Source: Chryseosolibacter sp044507775 (GTDB taxonomy: Bacteria; Bacteroidota; Bacteroidia; Cytophagales; Cyclobacteriaceae). From it: a DNA stretch of 64,000 bases. The stretch covers positions 186,001 through 250,000 of the forward strand of contig JBIQIY010000003.1 of assembly GCA_044507775.1 (NCBI GenBank), in the 5' to 3' direction. The position numbers and the translations under genes were made by a program. How positions within the stretch are numbered: position 1 is the first letter of the stretch; the number at the start of each line of letters is the position of its first letter. Shown piece after piece: positions 33,695 to 42,604 of this stretch. The notes beneath the pieces were generated by a model. That model was not told the DNA's origin. It saw nothing but the letters and a program-made list of their open reading frames with translations, and made no database searches.

Positions 33695-35764
33695 CTACTT
33701 GTTAGATGCCACGGAGATGCTCAGTCCTGCGTAGTAGTTCCTTGGCATCGCCGCATTGTAGTACCTTCCTCCAAATGCGTTAAGGTCATTTCCGAGGCTG
33801 TAGGTCTCATCAAGGGCGTTGTCGATGCCTGCGAAAATCTGAAGGCGACTAGCGCCGCGCAATGCCGTGCTCCATCCTGCACGCACTCCGACGAGTACGT
33901 ATGATTCGGCAAATGCGGTGTTCGCGTCATTCAGAGGAATGTGATCGATGTAGTTCAACGTCAGGTTCGCCGAGAAATTCTTTTTGAAGGTCAGGTCGGT
34001 GCCGCCTGAAAAGATCGTTGGGGCGATGCCAGTCAATGCGTTCCCGGAATAATCTGTGTCAAGGGGAGCGTATTCTTTAAAACGAAAATGCTGATATGCA
34101 TAGCTGGCCCAGACTCTCCAAAGGGAAAGAGCTGATTCACCACTGACGAGGTCGTACGACACCAGCGCCTCCACACCGCGTTGAGCAGTTTTACCGGCAT
34201 TGACGAAGTAATCTGCGCCTTCCTCATTCCGCTGAACGATGATCGTATTGCGCAGGTTAAAATCATAGATCACTACATCATATTTGAACCTGCTGCCAGA
34301 CGCCGTTCCTCGCGCGCCCAGCTCAAAGTTTGTCCCGCTTTCGGGTTTGAGGGTGTTGCTGAATGTGTTAGTGGAGGGGCGGACTTCCGCGAGCGAAGGC
34401 GGCGAAAACCCGTCGCTGAAGCTCGCAAACAATGAAAGAACATCTGAAAATTTCTTCAACACTGCCAATCTGGGAGAAAACACGACGTCAAAGTTCCTCG
34501 TCTGCTCGAGAACCGGTGCCGGCTCGATTCGCTTGAAGTCGTATTTTAGAAAATTGACGCTCGCTCCCGCGGTTATGAAAAAGTTGCCGGGCAACTGAAA
34601 GTCGCCCTGTGCAAAGAGAAGTCCATTGTTGGATGCCACTTCATCGCGCACTTGTACGTCGCCGCGCCCGCCCGAGCCGTCGTTGTCAAACACAGCGATC
34701 GGCGACTTGAAATACTGGTATTCACCGCCGAATGACAGCTTGTGTACAGTGCCCGCATCACTGTAGAACCTGTGTTCGGTCGTGGTGCGCGCGCCGAAGT
34801 TCGTTTCATCGCGCGCTTCGTAATTTCTGATTGTCGGGTTCTCGAACTGTGAGAATGCGCCATACACCCCGGTGGTTGTAGTCCATTCCGAATTCCAATC
34901 ATGGTCGTAAATCAGACCGCCGTAAACCGTCTTGTTAGTCACTGCAGCTTTGGCTTCAACTGCGCCTAGCGACCCTGTTGGCGGACGCGCTTGCTGTGGA
35001 TCTTTCTCGAACTCTGCTTTCGTGAGGCCGCCGGGCGTACCATACATGAGGTCGCTATACAGCAGCGTAGCCCGCAGCGTCCCACTCGATCCCGTCAGAA
35101 CTTTCACGTCAGCGTTTACTGCGCCGCGCTCAAATTGCGTCTGCTGCCTGTAACCGTCTGAGCTGTGTAAACCGATTTGCACATTCGCCTCCATGCGCTT
35201 TGTATGTGCCTGCCCTCTGATCAGATATCGCTGCAATCCGTAGCTTCCGAAAATAGCATCTGCCTGCAGTTGATTCTGGCGGACCTCAGGACTCTTGAGC
35301 AAGATAACCCCACCCGTTCCAGCCCCGTACAGACTGCCCCCTGGTCCTTTAATGATCTCAAGGCTTCCGATTGAATTGAAGTCCAGCAAATTGAGGTATG
35401 TGTTTCCTCCGCCGTCCGTGAAGGGTAGTCCGTTCCAATAGGCTTTGACGTTGCGCACACCAAAAGGCGATCGCAGAGAACTTCCCCGAATAGCAAAACG
35501 CACGCTGCCTGGTGAGCGTTCTTCCATCCGCACACCTGGAACCAGATTCACCGCAGGCAGGAAAGACGTATTGCTGTAGCGCTCCAACGCTTCCGGTTTC
35601 AACACCGCAATGGAAGCCGGGACCTCATCAAGGGGCCGGTCGGTTTCGTATGCTTCGATGACTACTTCCTGCAGCAATCTGGAACTATCAGCAGATGTGG
35701 GTTGAGCAATCAACGTTGCCGCAGACGCCTGTAATAATATTAGTAGAGTAATGGTTTGTCGCAT
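33695..35764 (-). CDS. TonB-dependent outer-membrane receptor
   Basis: This 689-residue receptor has a signal peptide (about 1-20), a TonB-box-like stretch (LLQEVVIEAYE), a plug domain (about 45-160, with GVRMEERSPGSVRFAIRGSS and GPGGSLYGAGTGGVI) and a 22-stranded barrel ending in an aromatic strand. It lacks the CarboxypepD_reg domain of SusC proteins and no SusD gene adjoins, so it looks like a FecA/BtuB-type receptor for a metal chelate or small ligand. The ligand is unknown. The fructosamine kinase follows in the same transcript. Confidence 0.92.
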   Translation of the reverse strand: MRQTITLLILLQASAATLIAQPTSADSSRLLQEVVIEAYETDRPLDEVPASIAVLKPEALERYSNTSFLPAVNLVPGVRMEERSPGSVRFAIRGSSLRSPFGVRNVKAYWNGLPFTDGGGNTYLNLLDFNSIGSLEIIKGPGGSLYGAGTGGVILLKSPEVRQNQLQADAIFGSYGLQRYLIRGQAHTKRMEANVQIGLHSSDGYRQQTQFERGAVNADVKVLTGSSGTLRATLLYSDLMYGTPGGLTKAEFEKDPQQARPPTGSLGAVEAKAAVTNKTVYGGLIYDHDWNSEWTTTTGVYGAFSQFENPTIRNYEARDETNFGARTTTEHRFYSDAGTVHKLSFGGEYQYFKSPIAVFDNDGSGGRGDVQVRDEVASNNGLLFAQGDFQLPGNFFITAGASVNFLKYDFKRIEPAPVLEQTRNFDVVFSPRLAVLKKFSDVLSLFASFSDGFSPPSLAEVRPSTNTFSNTLKPESGTNFELGARGTASGSRFKYDVVIYDFNLRNTIIVQRNEEGADYFVNAGKTAQRGVEALVSYDLVSGESALSLWRVWASYAYQHFRFKEYAPLDTDYSGNALTGIAPTIFSGGTDLTFKKNFSANLTLNYIDHIPLNDANTAFAESYVLVGVRAGWSTALRGASRLQIFAGIDNALDETYSLGNDLNAFGGRYYNAAMPRNYYAGLSISVASNK

Positions 35765-35830
35765 GCCGCAATACTATACGAAAAAACAAAGAAAAGCTCC
35801 AAAAATTACACAGCCGACGTAACGGCAGGG

Positions 35831-36925
35831 TTATCCTTCGGCAAGGACCGATTCCACCGATCTGGAAGTCGGGAAAAATTCAAGGAGTCGCAGCATAACA
35901 CGGTCGACGAGCGTATCGGGGCAGGAAGCACCACTTGTCAAAACAATCTTTACCGAATCTTTCTGCGGGAGAAAATCGTGGGCAATAAGTTTCCGCTTAT
36001 TTGGGTAATCGAAGTGGTGGATTTCCCCGGCGGACTTAATCTCCTTTTCCGAGTTAATAAAGTAGGTAGGAAACCTGCTGGCACACAGTTCCACGATGTG
36101 GGAAGTGTTGGAACTGTTGTATCCTCCGACGACAATAGCGAGATCCGCACCGGTTTCCAGCAGCTCATAGGTCGAGTCCTGGTTGTCATTTGTCGCGTAA
36201 CAAAGCGTGTCACGCGTGTCAGCAAAATGGTCTTTGATGCGCTCCGGGCCGTACTTTTGAAGCATCACCTCCCGGAAATAATCCGCGATGGCCTGTGTTT
36301 CCGTAGCCAGCATGGTGGTCTGGTTCACGACGCCAACGCGGAGGAGATCCTTTTCGGGATCAAAACCGGCGGAGAGTTTTCCCTCAAAACTTTTCAAAAA
36401 TTCGTCCCTGGAAATCTTATTCAGGATAAAATCTCCGACACCAACGGATTCCTCCATGTTTCGGACGATGACGGCGGGCGCAGCCTTCGCGCTGTGCGAG
36501 AACGTCGCGCGGGTTTCCTCGTGGCCGGGTTTGCCATGAATTACAACGGTGTATTTGTCTGCCCCAAGCTTCTCGGCACGGTTCCAGACTTTCTCAACGA
36601 AGGGACAGGTGGTGTTGTACTTGTGGACCTCCACGCCTTTATCCAGGAGTAAGTGTTCTATCTCCAGGGTGGTTCCAAAAGCAGGGATGATTACGATGTC
36701 TTCGGGATTTATTTCGTCCCACGGAATAAACTGGCGGCCGTCGGTGTCCATAATAAAACGAATACCTCTGTTTTGAAGGTCTTCGTTTACTTCCTGATTG
36801 TGGATCATCTGGCTCAGAAGATAGACTTTCCGGGCCGGATTTTCCTCTATCGCCCTATAGCTGATCTCAATGGCGTTCTCCACGCCGTAGCAAAATCCGA
36901 AATGACGGGCGAGATAAAAGGTCAC
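35831..36925 (-). CDS. ispH: 4-hydroxy-3-methylbut-2-enyl diphosphate reductase
   Basis: The 364-residue [4Fe-4S] enzyme makes isopentenyl and dimethylallyl diphosphate in the last step of the MEP pathway. The three cluster cysteines lie in GFCYGVENA, TTCPFV and SGASCPDT, and histidines in IHNQEV, IHGKPGHEE are in place. A GTG at 36925 is the first conventional start. Translation remains open upstream to a stop at 37058-37060, and the intervening residues (KKFQIPAYYRSS, then DFSPTALDLGP) match the N-terminal extension of long Bacteroidota IspH. The real protein may begin near 37048 at a non-ATG/GTG/TTG codon. A -7 element at 37080-37073 fits the longer form. Confidence 0.92.
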   Translation of the reverse strand: MTFYLARHFGFCYGVENAIEISYRAIEENPARKVYLLSQMIHNQEVNEDLQNRGIRFIMDTDGRQFIPWDEINPEDIVIIPAFGTTLEIEHLLLDKGVEVHKYNTTCPFVEKVWNRAEKLGADKYTVVIHGKPGHEETRATFSHSAKAAPAVIVRNMEESVGVGDFILNKISRDEFLKSFEGKLSAGFDPEKDLLRVGVVNQTTMLATETQAIADYFREVMLQKYGPERIKDHFADTRDTLCYATNDNQDSTYELLETGADLAIVVGGYNSSNTSHIVELCASRFPTYFINSEKEIKSAGEIHHFDYPNKRKLIAHDFLPQKDSVKIVLTSGASCPDTLVDRVMLRLLEFFPTSRSVESVLAEG

Positions 36926-37072
36926 CGGACCCAGGTCAAGCGCTGTCGGCGAAAAATCCTGCTTGCGCAGGTCTTTTGCCCTGCGCAGTTCCTTGATCCT
37001 TCCCGTTAGGGATGACCGGTAATACGCGGGTATCTGAAATTTTTTGATAACAGTATTTTATCGTTCTAACCG

Positions 37073-37080
37073 CAAAGTTA
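37073..37080 (-). promoter_or_regulatory. Candidate Bacteroidota -7 promoter element (ispH)
   Basis: The minus strand reads TAACTTTG, an exact TAnnTTTG match. It lies 24 bases before the ATC codon where IspH homology begins and about 150 bases before the GTG. Confidence 0.45.
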
Positions 37081-37106
37081 GACTGTTTGTTCGGAATGGC
37101 GGGGTC

Positions 37107-37147
37107 TAAAAAAAAGAATGTATGCGGCCGGAGAGGCCGCATACATT
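37107..37147 (-). terminator. Rho-independent terminator after the htrA-small gene pair
   Basis: A perfect 13-base-pair stem (AATGTATGCGGCC / GGCCGCATACATT) with a five-base loop is followed on the minus strand by seven T. The stem starts on the stop codon of the 57-residue gene, and the structure separates that gene from ispH. Confidence 0.9.
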
Positions 37148-37319
37148 ACGCAGCTTTAGAGAGCTTATCTTCCGGAATCGTATTCTTCCTCGGTTCTTTC
37201 TTCTCAAGATCAAACCACATGACTTCTACCAGATTTTTCTTGATGTACTTCAAAACTTCCATCACTTTTCCATCTGCTTTACTGCGAACATGGTCACCTT
37301 TTCTAAACAATCTTCTCAT
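37146..37319 (-). CDS. Small conserved basic protein (57 aa), downstream of htrA
   Basis: An ATG at 37319 opens a 57-codon frame ending TAA at 37146. The peptide starts MRRLFRKGDHVRSKADGK and has a VMEVLKYIKKNLVEVMWFD core, then a Lys/Glu-rich end. The GD-x-V-x-S opening and V-x-V-x-W-F core resemble small SH3-like barrels of the YodC/DUF2158 type, which begin with a similar GD-x-V-x-L strand. It starts 20 bases after the HtrA stop and is followed by a strong terminator, which supports its reality. Function is unknown. Confidence 0.8.
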   Translation of the reverse strand: MRRLFRKGDHVRSKADGKVMEVLKYIKKNLVEVMWFDLEKKEPRKNTIPEDKLSKAA

Positions 37320-37339
37320 ATAATATCCAACCTGTTGTC

Positions 37340-38824
37340 CTATTTTCTGAATGCGTAGTTGAATTCATTATGCGGGTTATCCCTATAGGTTCCCGAAAGA
37401 ATTACCAACTCACCTGTCTTCCTGCTTTTTACAAGCTCGTTAAACTCTTTAACGGATTTAACCGGCTTGTCGTTTACACGGGTGATGATAAATCCTTCCC
37501 GGATATCGGTGTATCGGGCAAGTTTTCCGTTGCCCGGATCCTTCACGATGACACCCTGATCCAGACCAAGACTTTCCAGCACATCCGCGTCAACATCTTC
37601 TAATTCCATGCCGAGGGAAACAAGAGACTCGCGGTCCGCAGGCTTAACCGGCCCGATCTTTCCTTCCCGTGTTTTCAGAACTACAGGGAAACTCAGTTCC
37701 TTTCCCTCGCGGTTAACCGTGATATTAACTTTATCCCCCGGTCTGCGGGTACCAATATACTCAATTAACGCCGTGTTTGACGTGATGGGTTTGTCGTCAA
37801 TTTTGACCACCACATCACCCTCCTTTAGGCCCGCCTCTTTGGCCGAGCTCTGGTCAGCAAAAGCGGAAATATAGGCTCCGGAGGTCACTTCCAGGTTCCT
37901 TTCATTGACTAACTGCCGGTTTACGGTGGTAATAGAAACCCCCAGCCACCCGCGTTGGACCACGCCAAACTCGATCAGGTCCTCAACGATCTTGCTTACG
38001 ATGTTCGAAGGAACGGCAAAGCCATATCCGGAATAGGAGCCCGTGGGGCTTGCGATGGCAGTGTTGATGCCTAACAGTCCTCCCTGGAGATTCACCAATG
38101 CACCACCACTGTTTCCGGGATTGATTGCGGCGTCTGTCTGGATGAATGACTCGATCGCCGTGCTACCCTGGGCCGTGTTTCGATTCAGGATGTTAATACT
38201 GCGGCCCTTAGCACTGATGATACCTGCGGTAACGGTAGAGTTCAGGTTGAACGGATTTCCTACCGCGAGTACCCACTCACCTACCTTGGCCTTGTTTGAG
38301 TCAACAAAAGACAGGAACGGCAATCCTTTCTCTTCTATCTTGATCACTGCTATGTCAGTGTCCGGGTCGACGCCAATGACCTTTGCGTCATAAATACGAT
38401 TGTCGTACAAAGCGACTTCAACCTCATCGGCGTCTTTGATGACGTGGTTGTTAGTTACAATGTATCCGTTAGAGTTGATAATCACGCCGGAACCCGCGGC
38501 CTGAGATTGCTGGGGACCCTGAGGAAGCATCGGACCGAAGAAATCTCTGAACGCCTCCGGTATCTCATTCTGCGGCCTCGCCGATCCTCTGTATGTGGAG
38601 CGTATATGGACTACGGCCGGCATAACCTTCTCAGCCGCTACCGTGAAGTCCAGCGCGACCGCCTCTCCTTCATCATTCACAGCATACGCGATCTTGCTTA
38701 TCGGAACACTGTTGGTATAGTTCATTGTCACCTTATCATTGCCCCGATCTGTTAACTTAAAAGTACCTACTGTCAAAAGGCTGCCCAAAATGGCCGCCAA
38801 AAGAACTGATCCAAATCTTCTCAT
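37340..38824 (-). CDS. HtrA/DegP-type periplasmic serine protease
   Basis: The 494-residue protease/chaperone has an N-terminal signal or anchor (about 5-24), a trypsin-like domain (about 70-275) and two PDZ domains (about 285-375 and 400-490). The catalytic triad is His127 in NNHVI, Asp157 in TDIAVIK and Ser239 in GNSGGAL. It should degrade or refold damaged envelope proteins under stress. The Gln/Pro-rich stretch before His127 is the usual LA-loop region. It is followed 20 bases later by the 57-residue gene in the same transcript. Confidence 0.94.
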   Translation of the reverse strand: MRRFGSVLLAAILGSLLTVGTFKLTDRGNDKVTMNYTNSVPISKIAYAVNDEGEAVALDFTVAAEKVMPAVVHIRSTYRGSARPQNEIPEAFRDFFGPMLPQGPQQSQAAGSGVIINSNGYIVTNNHVIKDADEVEVALYDNRIYDAKVIGVDPDTDIAVIKIEEKGLPFLSFVDSNKAKVGEWVLAVGNPFNLNSTVTAGIISAKGRSINILNRNTAQGSTAIESFIQTDAAINPGNSGGALVNLQGGLLGINTAIASPTGSYSGYGFAVPSNIVSKIVEDLIEFGVVQRGWLGVSITTVNRQLVNERNLEVTSGAYISAFADQSSAKEAGLKEGDVVVKIDDKPITSNTALIEYIGTRRPGDKVNITVNREGKELSFPVVLKTREGKIGPVKPADRESLVSLGMELEDVDADVLESLGLDQGVIVKDPGNGKLARYTDIREGFIITRVNDKPVKSVKEFNELVKSRKTGELVILSGTYRDNPHNEFNYAFRK

Positions 38825-39151
38825 AAGTATCTAAAATTTGAGTTTATGAATATTTGACCCATCTGTCTCTTCCATGCAAAAACCAGGCGAAAATTCTATC
38901 ATGAATTTTTGTCATTATGCACTGAATGACAATTTGGTAGGTTAAGTACGAAAACTTTCGGATTTAGGTTCTCTTTTTGGAAAAACCTTTTTTAAGCGGC
39001 CGAAATTTGTTTCAGCGGCCGGGTTTGCAGGGGATGGCAGCGCCGCCGTCGGGGTAGCGTTTTCGCGGGCACGTAACCGTTAGATGAGTCACCCGTTATG
39101 CGGTATTTATCAACTTCTAACAAACTTTTTGCCGCTTTAACGCATCCTTGA
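38825..39151. other. Intergenic region, 327 bases
   Basis: This is the upstream region of the HtrA gene (minus) and of a possible 63-codon gene (plus). It is AT-rich near htrA and contains two copies of GCGGCCG 18 bases apart (about 38993-39023). I see no tRNA, no terminator and no exact TAnnTTTG element on either strand. Confidence 0.6.
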
Positions 39152-39343
39152 TTGGCAAACATCAGTTATAAGAAAACAATTGCAACTCTGATGCAAGACT
39201 TCTACCCTACCTGGCCAAATGAAATGAATGAAGAGGAAAATCGACGGTCAAGTCACCGCTTACTCCGACGACTTCGTGTAGCACTTCTGATCTGGCTGAT
39301 CTGTTTGATCGGCACAATTGTCTGGTATAGCCTCTCTCGTTAA
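39152..39343 (+). CDS. Possible small single-pass membrane protein
   Basis: This is a 63-codon frame from a TTG; an ATG at about 39191 gives 50 codons. The peptide has an acidic stretch (NEMNEEENRR), a basic segment (RLLRRLR) and a hydrophobic helix (VALLIWLICLIGTIVWYSL) near the end, consistent with a tail-anchored inner-membrane protein. No homologue is recognised and no promoter is clear. It is placed here because the hydrophobic and charged blocks look designed rather than random. Confidence 0.4.
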   Translation: MANISYKKTIATLMQDFYPTWPNEMNEEENRRSSHRLLRRLRVALLIWLICLIGTIVWYSLSR

Positions 39344-39366
39344 GCCACTCTCATCTGCCGTGACTT

Positions 39367-40704
39367 TTATCGCGAACTCTTCACCGCTGGAGCATTCATT
39401 GCTCCGTAGTCCAGTGTAAGTTGCAGCATTGCTTTGATGCCTGTAAGCATACCGCGTTCGTCAATCATGAAATCCGGTGTATGATGAGAAGGCGCTTCTG
39501 CGGCACTGATGTCCGGGGGGCGTGCTCCCACAAAAAAGAATAGCCCGGGTACCTTCTCCTGGAAAAATGAAAAGTCTTCCGCGCCGGTGTGGGGGGCGAT
39601 CACGAGAACGTTCTCATCGCCTGCTGCCTTCTTCAGAGACGGCACCATCTTTTGCGTAAGTTCCACATTGTTGAATGTTACCGGGTAGTGTGAACTGTAC
39701 GGGATCTGAATGTCAACGGTGGCGCCAGACGCCTCGGCTGTTTTCGTCGCGATCGTTTTCACTCTGTCGATCAATAATTTCTCATCCTCAACACTCAACG
39801 CCCGAAGTGTGCCCCACATCTCGACTTGCTCCGGAATAATATTGGATCGCACTCCGCCGTGGATCGATCCCACTGTAACAACGCCGGCATTCTGTGTAAC
39901 ATCGAGGTTTCTGCTCACGATGGTTTGCAGGTTGTTGATGATCTGCGCCGAGACGACGATGGGGTCAATGGATGTCCAGGGAGCCGCGCCATGTGCCTGC
40001 CGTCCTTTCACTACAATCCTCATGTCGTTCACGCTCGCCATCAATCCCCCCGTCCGATAAGTGATTTTTCCAAGTTCCGTCTGCGAACTGATGTGCAGGC
40101 CGAAGATCACGTCTGTTTTCGGGTTGTCCAGCACACCTTCTTTCACCATCAACTCCGCGCCCCCTTCTTCTCCCTTTGGCGATCCCTCCTCAGCCGGCTG
40201 AAAAATAAATTTCACGGTTCCGTTTATGTCCTTCTTCATAGAGGCGAGTATCTCCGCTACACCCATGAGTATCGCCATGTGGGAGTCGTGACCGCATGCA
40301 TGCATAACTCCGACTTCCTGATCGTTAAAGGTGGTCGTTACCCTGGAAGCAAATGGCAGGCTGTTTCGTTCTGTCACCGGCAGCGCGTCCATATCCGCGC
40401 GGAGTGCAATTACCGGTCCGGGCTTTCCTCCCTTGAGCAATCCAACGACGCCCGTATGAGCAACCCCTGTCTGAACCTCGATTCCCAGACCCTTCAGATG
40501 TGCCGCGATCTTCGCGGCAGTTTTAAATTCCCTGTTTGACAGTTCAGGATGTTCGTGAAAGTCTCTTCTCCACGCGATGACCTTGGCTTCTATGCCTTTG
40601 GCAAGCTGGTCGATGCGGGCCTGCTGTGTCGTGTTCTTCTGTGCACGAACCTGTACCTGTGCGATACCGACGAGCAAAACAAGGATCAAAAAAATCGATT
40701 TCAT
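39367..40704 (-). CDS. M20 family amidohydrolase (N-acyl-amino-acid/hippurate hydrolase type)
   Basis: The 445-residue metallo-amidohydrolase has a signal peptide (about 1-22, ending VRAQ), so it is exported. The two-metal site is visible in MHACGHDSHM, the QPAEEG pair of glutamates and a late APHTGAEDF. A dimerisation domain (about 210-320) lies between the halves. Members remove acyl groups from amino acids, and the exported form may cleave peptides or N-acyl amides. I start at the ATG at 40704 where the signal peptide begins; a longer frame to 40731 lacks family character. Confidence 0.9.
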   Translation of the reverse strand: MKSIFLILVLLVGIAQVQVRAQKNTTQQARIDQLAKGIEAKVIAWRRDFHEHPELSNREFKTAAKIAAHLKGLGIEVQTGVAHTGVVGLLKGGKPGPVIALRADMDALPVTERNSLPFASRVTTTFNDQEVGVMHACGHDSHMAILMGVAEILASMKKDINGTVKFIFQPAEEGSPKGEEGGAELMVKEGVLDNPKTDVIFGLHISSQTELGKITYRTGGLMASVNDMRIVVKGRQAHGAAPWTSIDPIVVSAQIINNLQTIVSRNLDVTQNAGVVTVGSIHGGVRSNIIPEQVEMWGTLRALSVEDEKLLIDRVKTIATKTAEASGATVDIQIPYSSHYPVTFNNVELTQKMVPSLKKAAGDENVLVIAPHTGAEDFSFFQEKVPGLFFFVGARPPDISAAEAPSHHTPDFMIDERGMLTGIKAMLQLTLDYGAMNAPAVKSSR

Positions 40705-40907
40705 TCGTTTAGCGTTTTCTGCGGCTCTCAAGATAAATAAAAACCTTCCGGATTGGCAGCCGGCCCGAAGTTTTTTTGAAGTTGGGATCTTTGCGCTCGG
40801 CTTGATGGCAAGTCACCCCGTAAATAAGACGAATTATGGATTGTTCAACTATTTTTTGGATTATAAAATACAAACCTCCATCTTTTCGTTCAAAGTAAAA
40901 TCTTAAC

Positions 40908-41894
40908 GTGAGGTTACACGCGCTTCTCCTGTTTTTTGTCTCATGGGCCGGTCATGCCCAAATCCCTGTTGGTGAGCAGGAGTTGTTATCGCGGCTAAGC
41001 GCCGGTTCTTCGCTTCCTGAAAAACTGTTGAGCACGCGATCCGTGGTTTTCTATCCTTACACCATGACGCTGAAAGAACTGGAAGAAGCTCAACAATATT
41101 TTCAGCGCACGGGGATCGATGCAGTCCTTTACGTAGAAAGCGATTACCTCGCAGCAGGCCGCGATCCTTCCGTTGCCGTTGCCGAGTATTTGAACGCAAG
41201 GGAGATTAACAATATCATCGTCTTCCGCAAGACGGAAGACTACGAGATCTTTATCGCCCCCTACAATAACCTCGCTACGCTCTTCGCGGAGAATCAGAAC
41301 GCATGGTACCGAAAAGAGCAAAAACTGGAGCCGCTACTTCAAAATCTTTTCCGGACTGCAAACACTTCGTCCCTGGAAAAATCGAACATGCTCATAAACG
41401 AATTCCCCGAGCTGGGAATGCCCGTTAATGTTTTCAAAGGACGACGCTCGGATTTTTTTGCCATCGATCTGAAAGTCGACCCGCTCGCAGTTCCCAAATT
41501 CGGCGACCCGGAACTGGATCGCGAGTTGGAAGAGATCATGAAAGCATATCCCTACCAATATAAGTTGACGGAGGCCGGATGGTCGGAGTCACAGATTCGA
41601 AAGGACGGCTCCTATTACGTGCTGCGCTTTGTCTATGCGCGTGATAAAGCAGCACACACGTTGCTGGGTTATGACGCCACCAAAGCGCAAAGCGCCATCG
41701 CGTCAGTTACGTATCCCGACGACCAGCCTCACCTCAAGAACATTCCGTCAAACACGATGGTATACAAGTTCTATTTCAAGCACATCGACTCGGGCAACAT
41801 CTTCCTCGGCACAAAATGGGATGCCGACCTTACCTGGCAACAGGCACTCATCAATCAGATTAAAGCCTTTAAGGCCGAATTGAAAATCAACTAA
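40908..41894 (+). CDS. Secreted protein of unknown function
   Basis: This 328-residue protein starts with GTG at 40908 and has a clear signal peptide (MRLHALLLFFVSWAGHAQ, 1-18). The mature part has no motif I recognise. It contains a stretch resembling a ferredoxin- or thioredoxin-like fold (VVFYPYTMTLKELEEAQQYF, then IDAVLYVESDYLAAG and INNIIVFRKTEDYEIF), a basic RGFF-like region and a C-terminal part with YYVLRFVYARD. It is followed 84 bases later by another exported unknown. No function is proposed. Confidence 0.7.
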   Translation: MRLHALLLFFVSWAGHAQIPVGEQELLSRLSAGSSLPEKLLSTRSVVFYPYTMTLKELEEAQQYFQRTGIDAVLYVESDYLAAGRDPSVAVAEYLNAREINNIIVFRKTEDYEIFIAPYNNLATLFAENQNAWYRKEQKLEPLLQNLFRTANTSSLEKSNMLINEFPELGMPVNVFKGRRSDFFAIDLKVDPLAVPKFGDPELDRELEEIMKAYPYQYKLTEAGWSESQIRKDGSYYVLRFVYARDKAAHTLLGYDATKAQSAIASVTYPDDQPHLKNIPSNTMVYKFYFKHIDSGNIFLGTKWDADLTWQQALINQIKAFKAELKIN

Positions 41895-41978
41895 CATTAA
41901 CATGTAAGAACACACCGCGATTTGCAGAATATCGCCGGGCAGTTATGGTTATTTTTATCCTTCTAACCTGTTGACCCG

Positions 41979-42590
41979 ATGGCTTCACTCTATCTTTCTT
42001 TTCTGCTCAGCGCGTCCTTTCTGCAATTGCCGGCAGCGCACAATCCAAAAACCGTATTGCAGTTTTCTCCCGATTGGACCACTGGCCTCGTCGTACTTGA
42101 AACTAACGACACCATAACTTGCAGCCTGCGATACAACCAGATGGTACCCGAAGGATTGCTGCAGGTCCGGGAAGGCGAGACCATACTCACCCTATCCGTA
42201 AGAGACGTTAAATGCTTTTTGTTCTACGATGCAAAAAAGAAACGCTACCGTAAGTTTTTCACACTGTCCGTGCCTATTGACGGAGGACCCAGGCGAGAGA
42301 CCTTCCTCGAATATGTATATGGCAACGACCACGTATCCATACTCAATCACAAGACGATGGGTCTTGCGCACGACTATCTTGGATACACTCCTTTCAAGCA
42401 ACCTATTCCGGTAAACAAACAATACCTTCTCGATAGCCGGACAGGAAGGATACTGCCGATTTCTGAAGAGAACGCTATCTCCCTGGTAGATCAGAAGCGG
42501 GCGGTAGAAGGATTTATCGAATCGAACGACATTCGCTTTCGTAAAATCTCAGATTATGTGAAGGTGTTTGAGTACGCTCGATCGCTGTAA
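41979..42590 (+). CDS. Secreted protein of unknown function
   Basis: This 203-residue protein has a signal peptide (about 1-20, ending PAAH). The mature part is predicted beta-rich, with a sequence pattern of edge strands (GLVVLETNDTITCSLRYN) and a CFLFYDAKKKRYRKFF strand pair, and a C-terminal helix. It begins 84 bases after the preceding exported unknown and ends 14 bases before the convergent MBL-fold gene. No family is recognised. Confidence 0.7.
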   Translation: MASLYLSFLLSASFLQLPAAHNPKTVLQFSPDWTTGLVVLETNDTITCSLRYNQMVPEGLLQVREGETILTLSVRDVKCFLFYDAKKKRYRKFFTLSVPIDGGPRRETFLEYVYGNDHVSILNHKTMGLAHDYLGYTPFKQPIPVNKQYLLDSRTGRILPISEENAISLVDQKRAVEGFIESNDIRFRKISDYVKVFEYARSL

Positions 42591-42604
42591 ACTTTCTGAA
42601 GCCA

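Noticed and set aside
35756..36652. 298-codon plus-strand frame antisense to ispH
   Set aside because: It lies wholly opposite an IspH with all cluster cysteines. Long open antisense frames are common in this codon usage.
38990..39023. Two GCGGCCG copies upstream of htrA as a regulatory repeat
   Set aside because: They are short and contain a self-complementary core, so they may be chance. No stem with a T-run or second-site copy supports a function.
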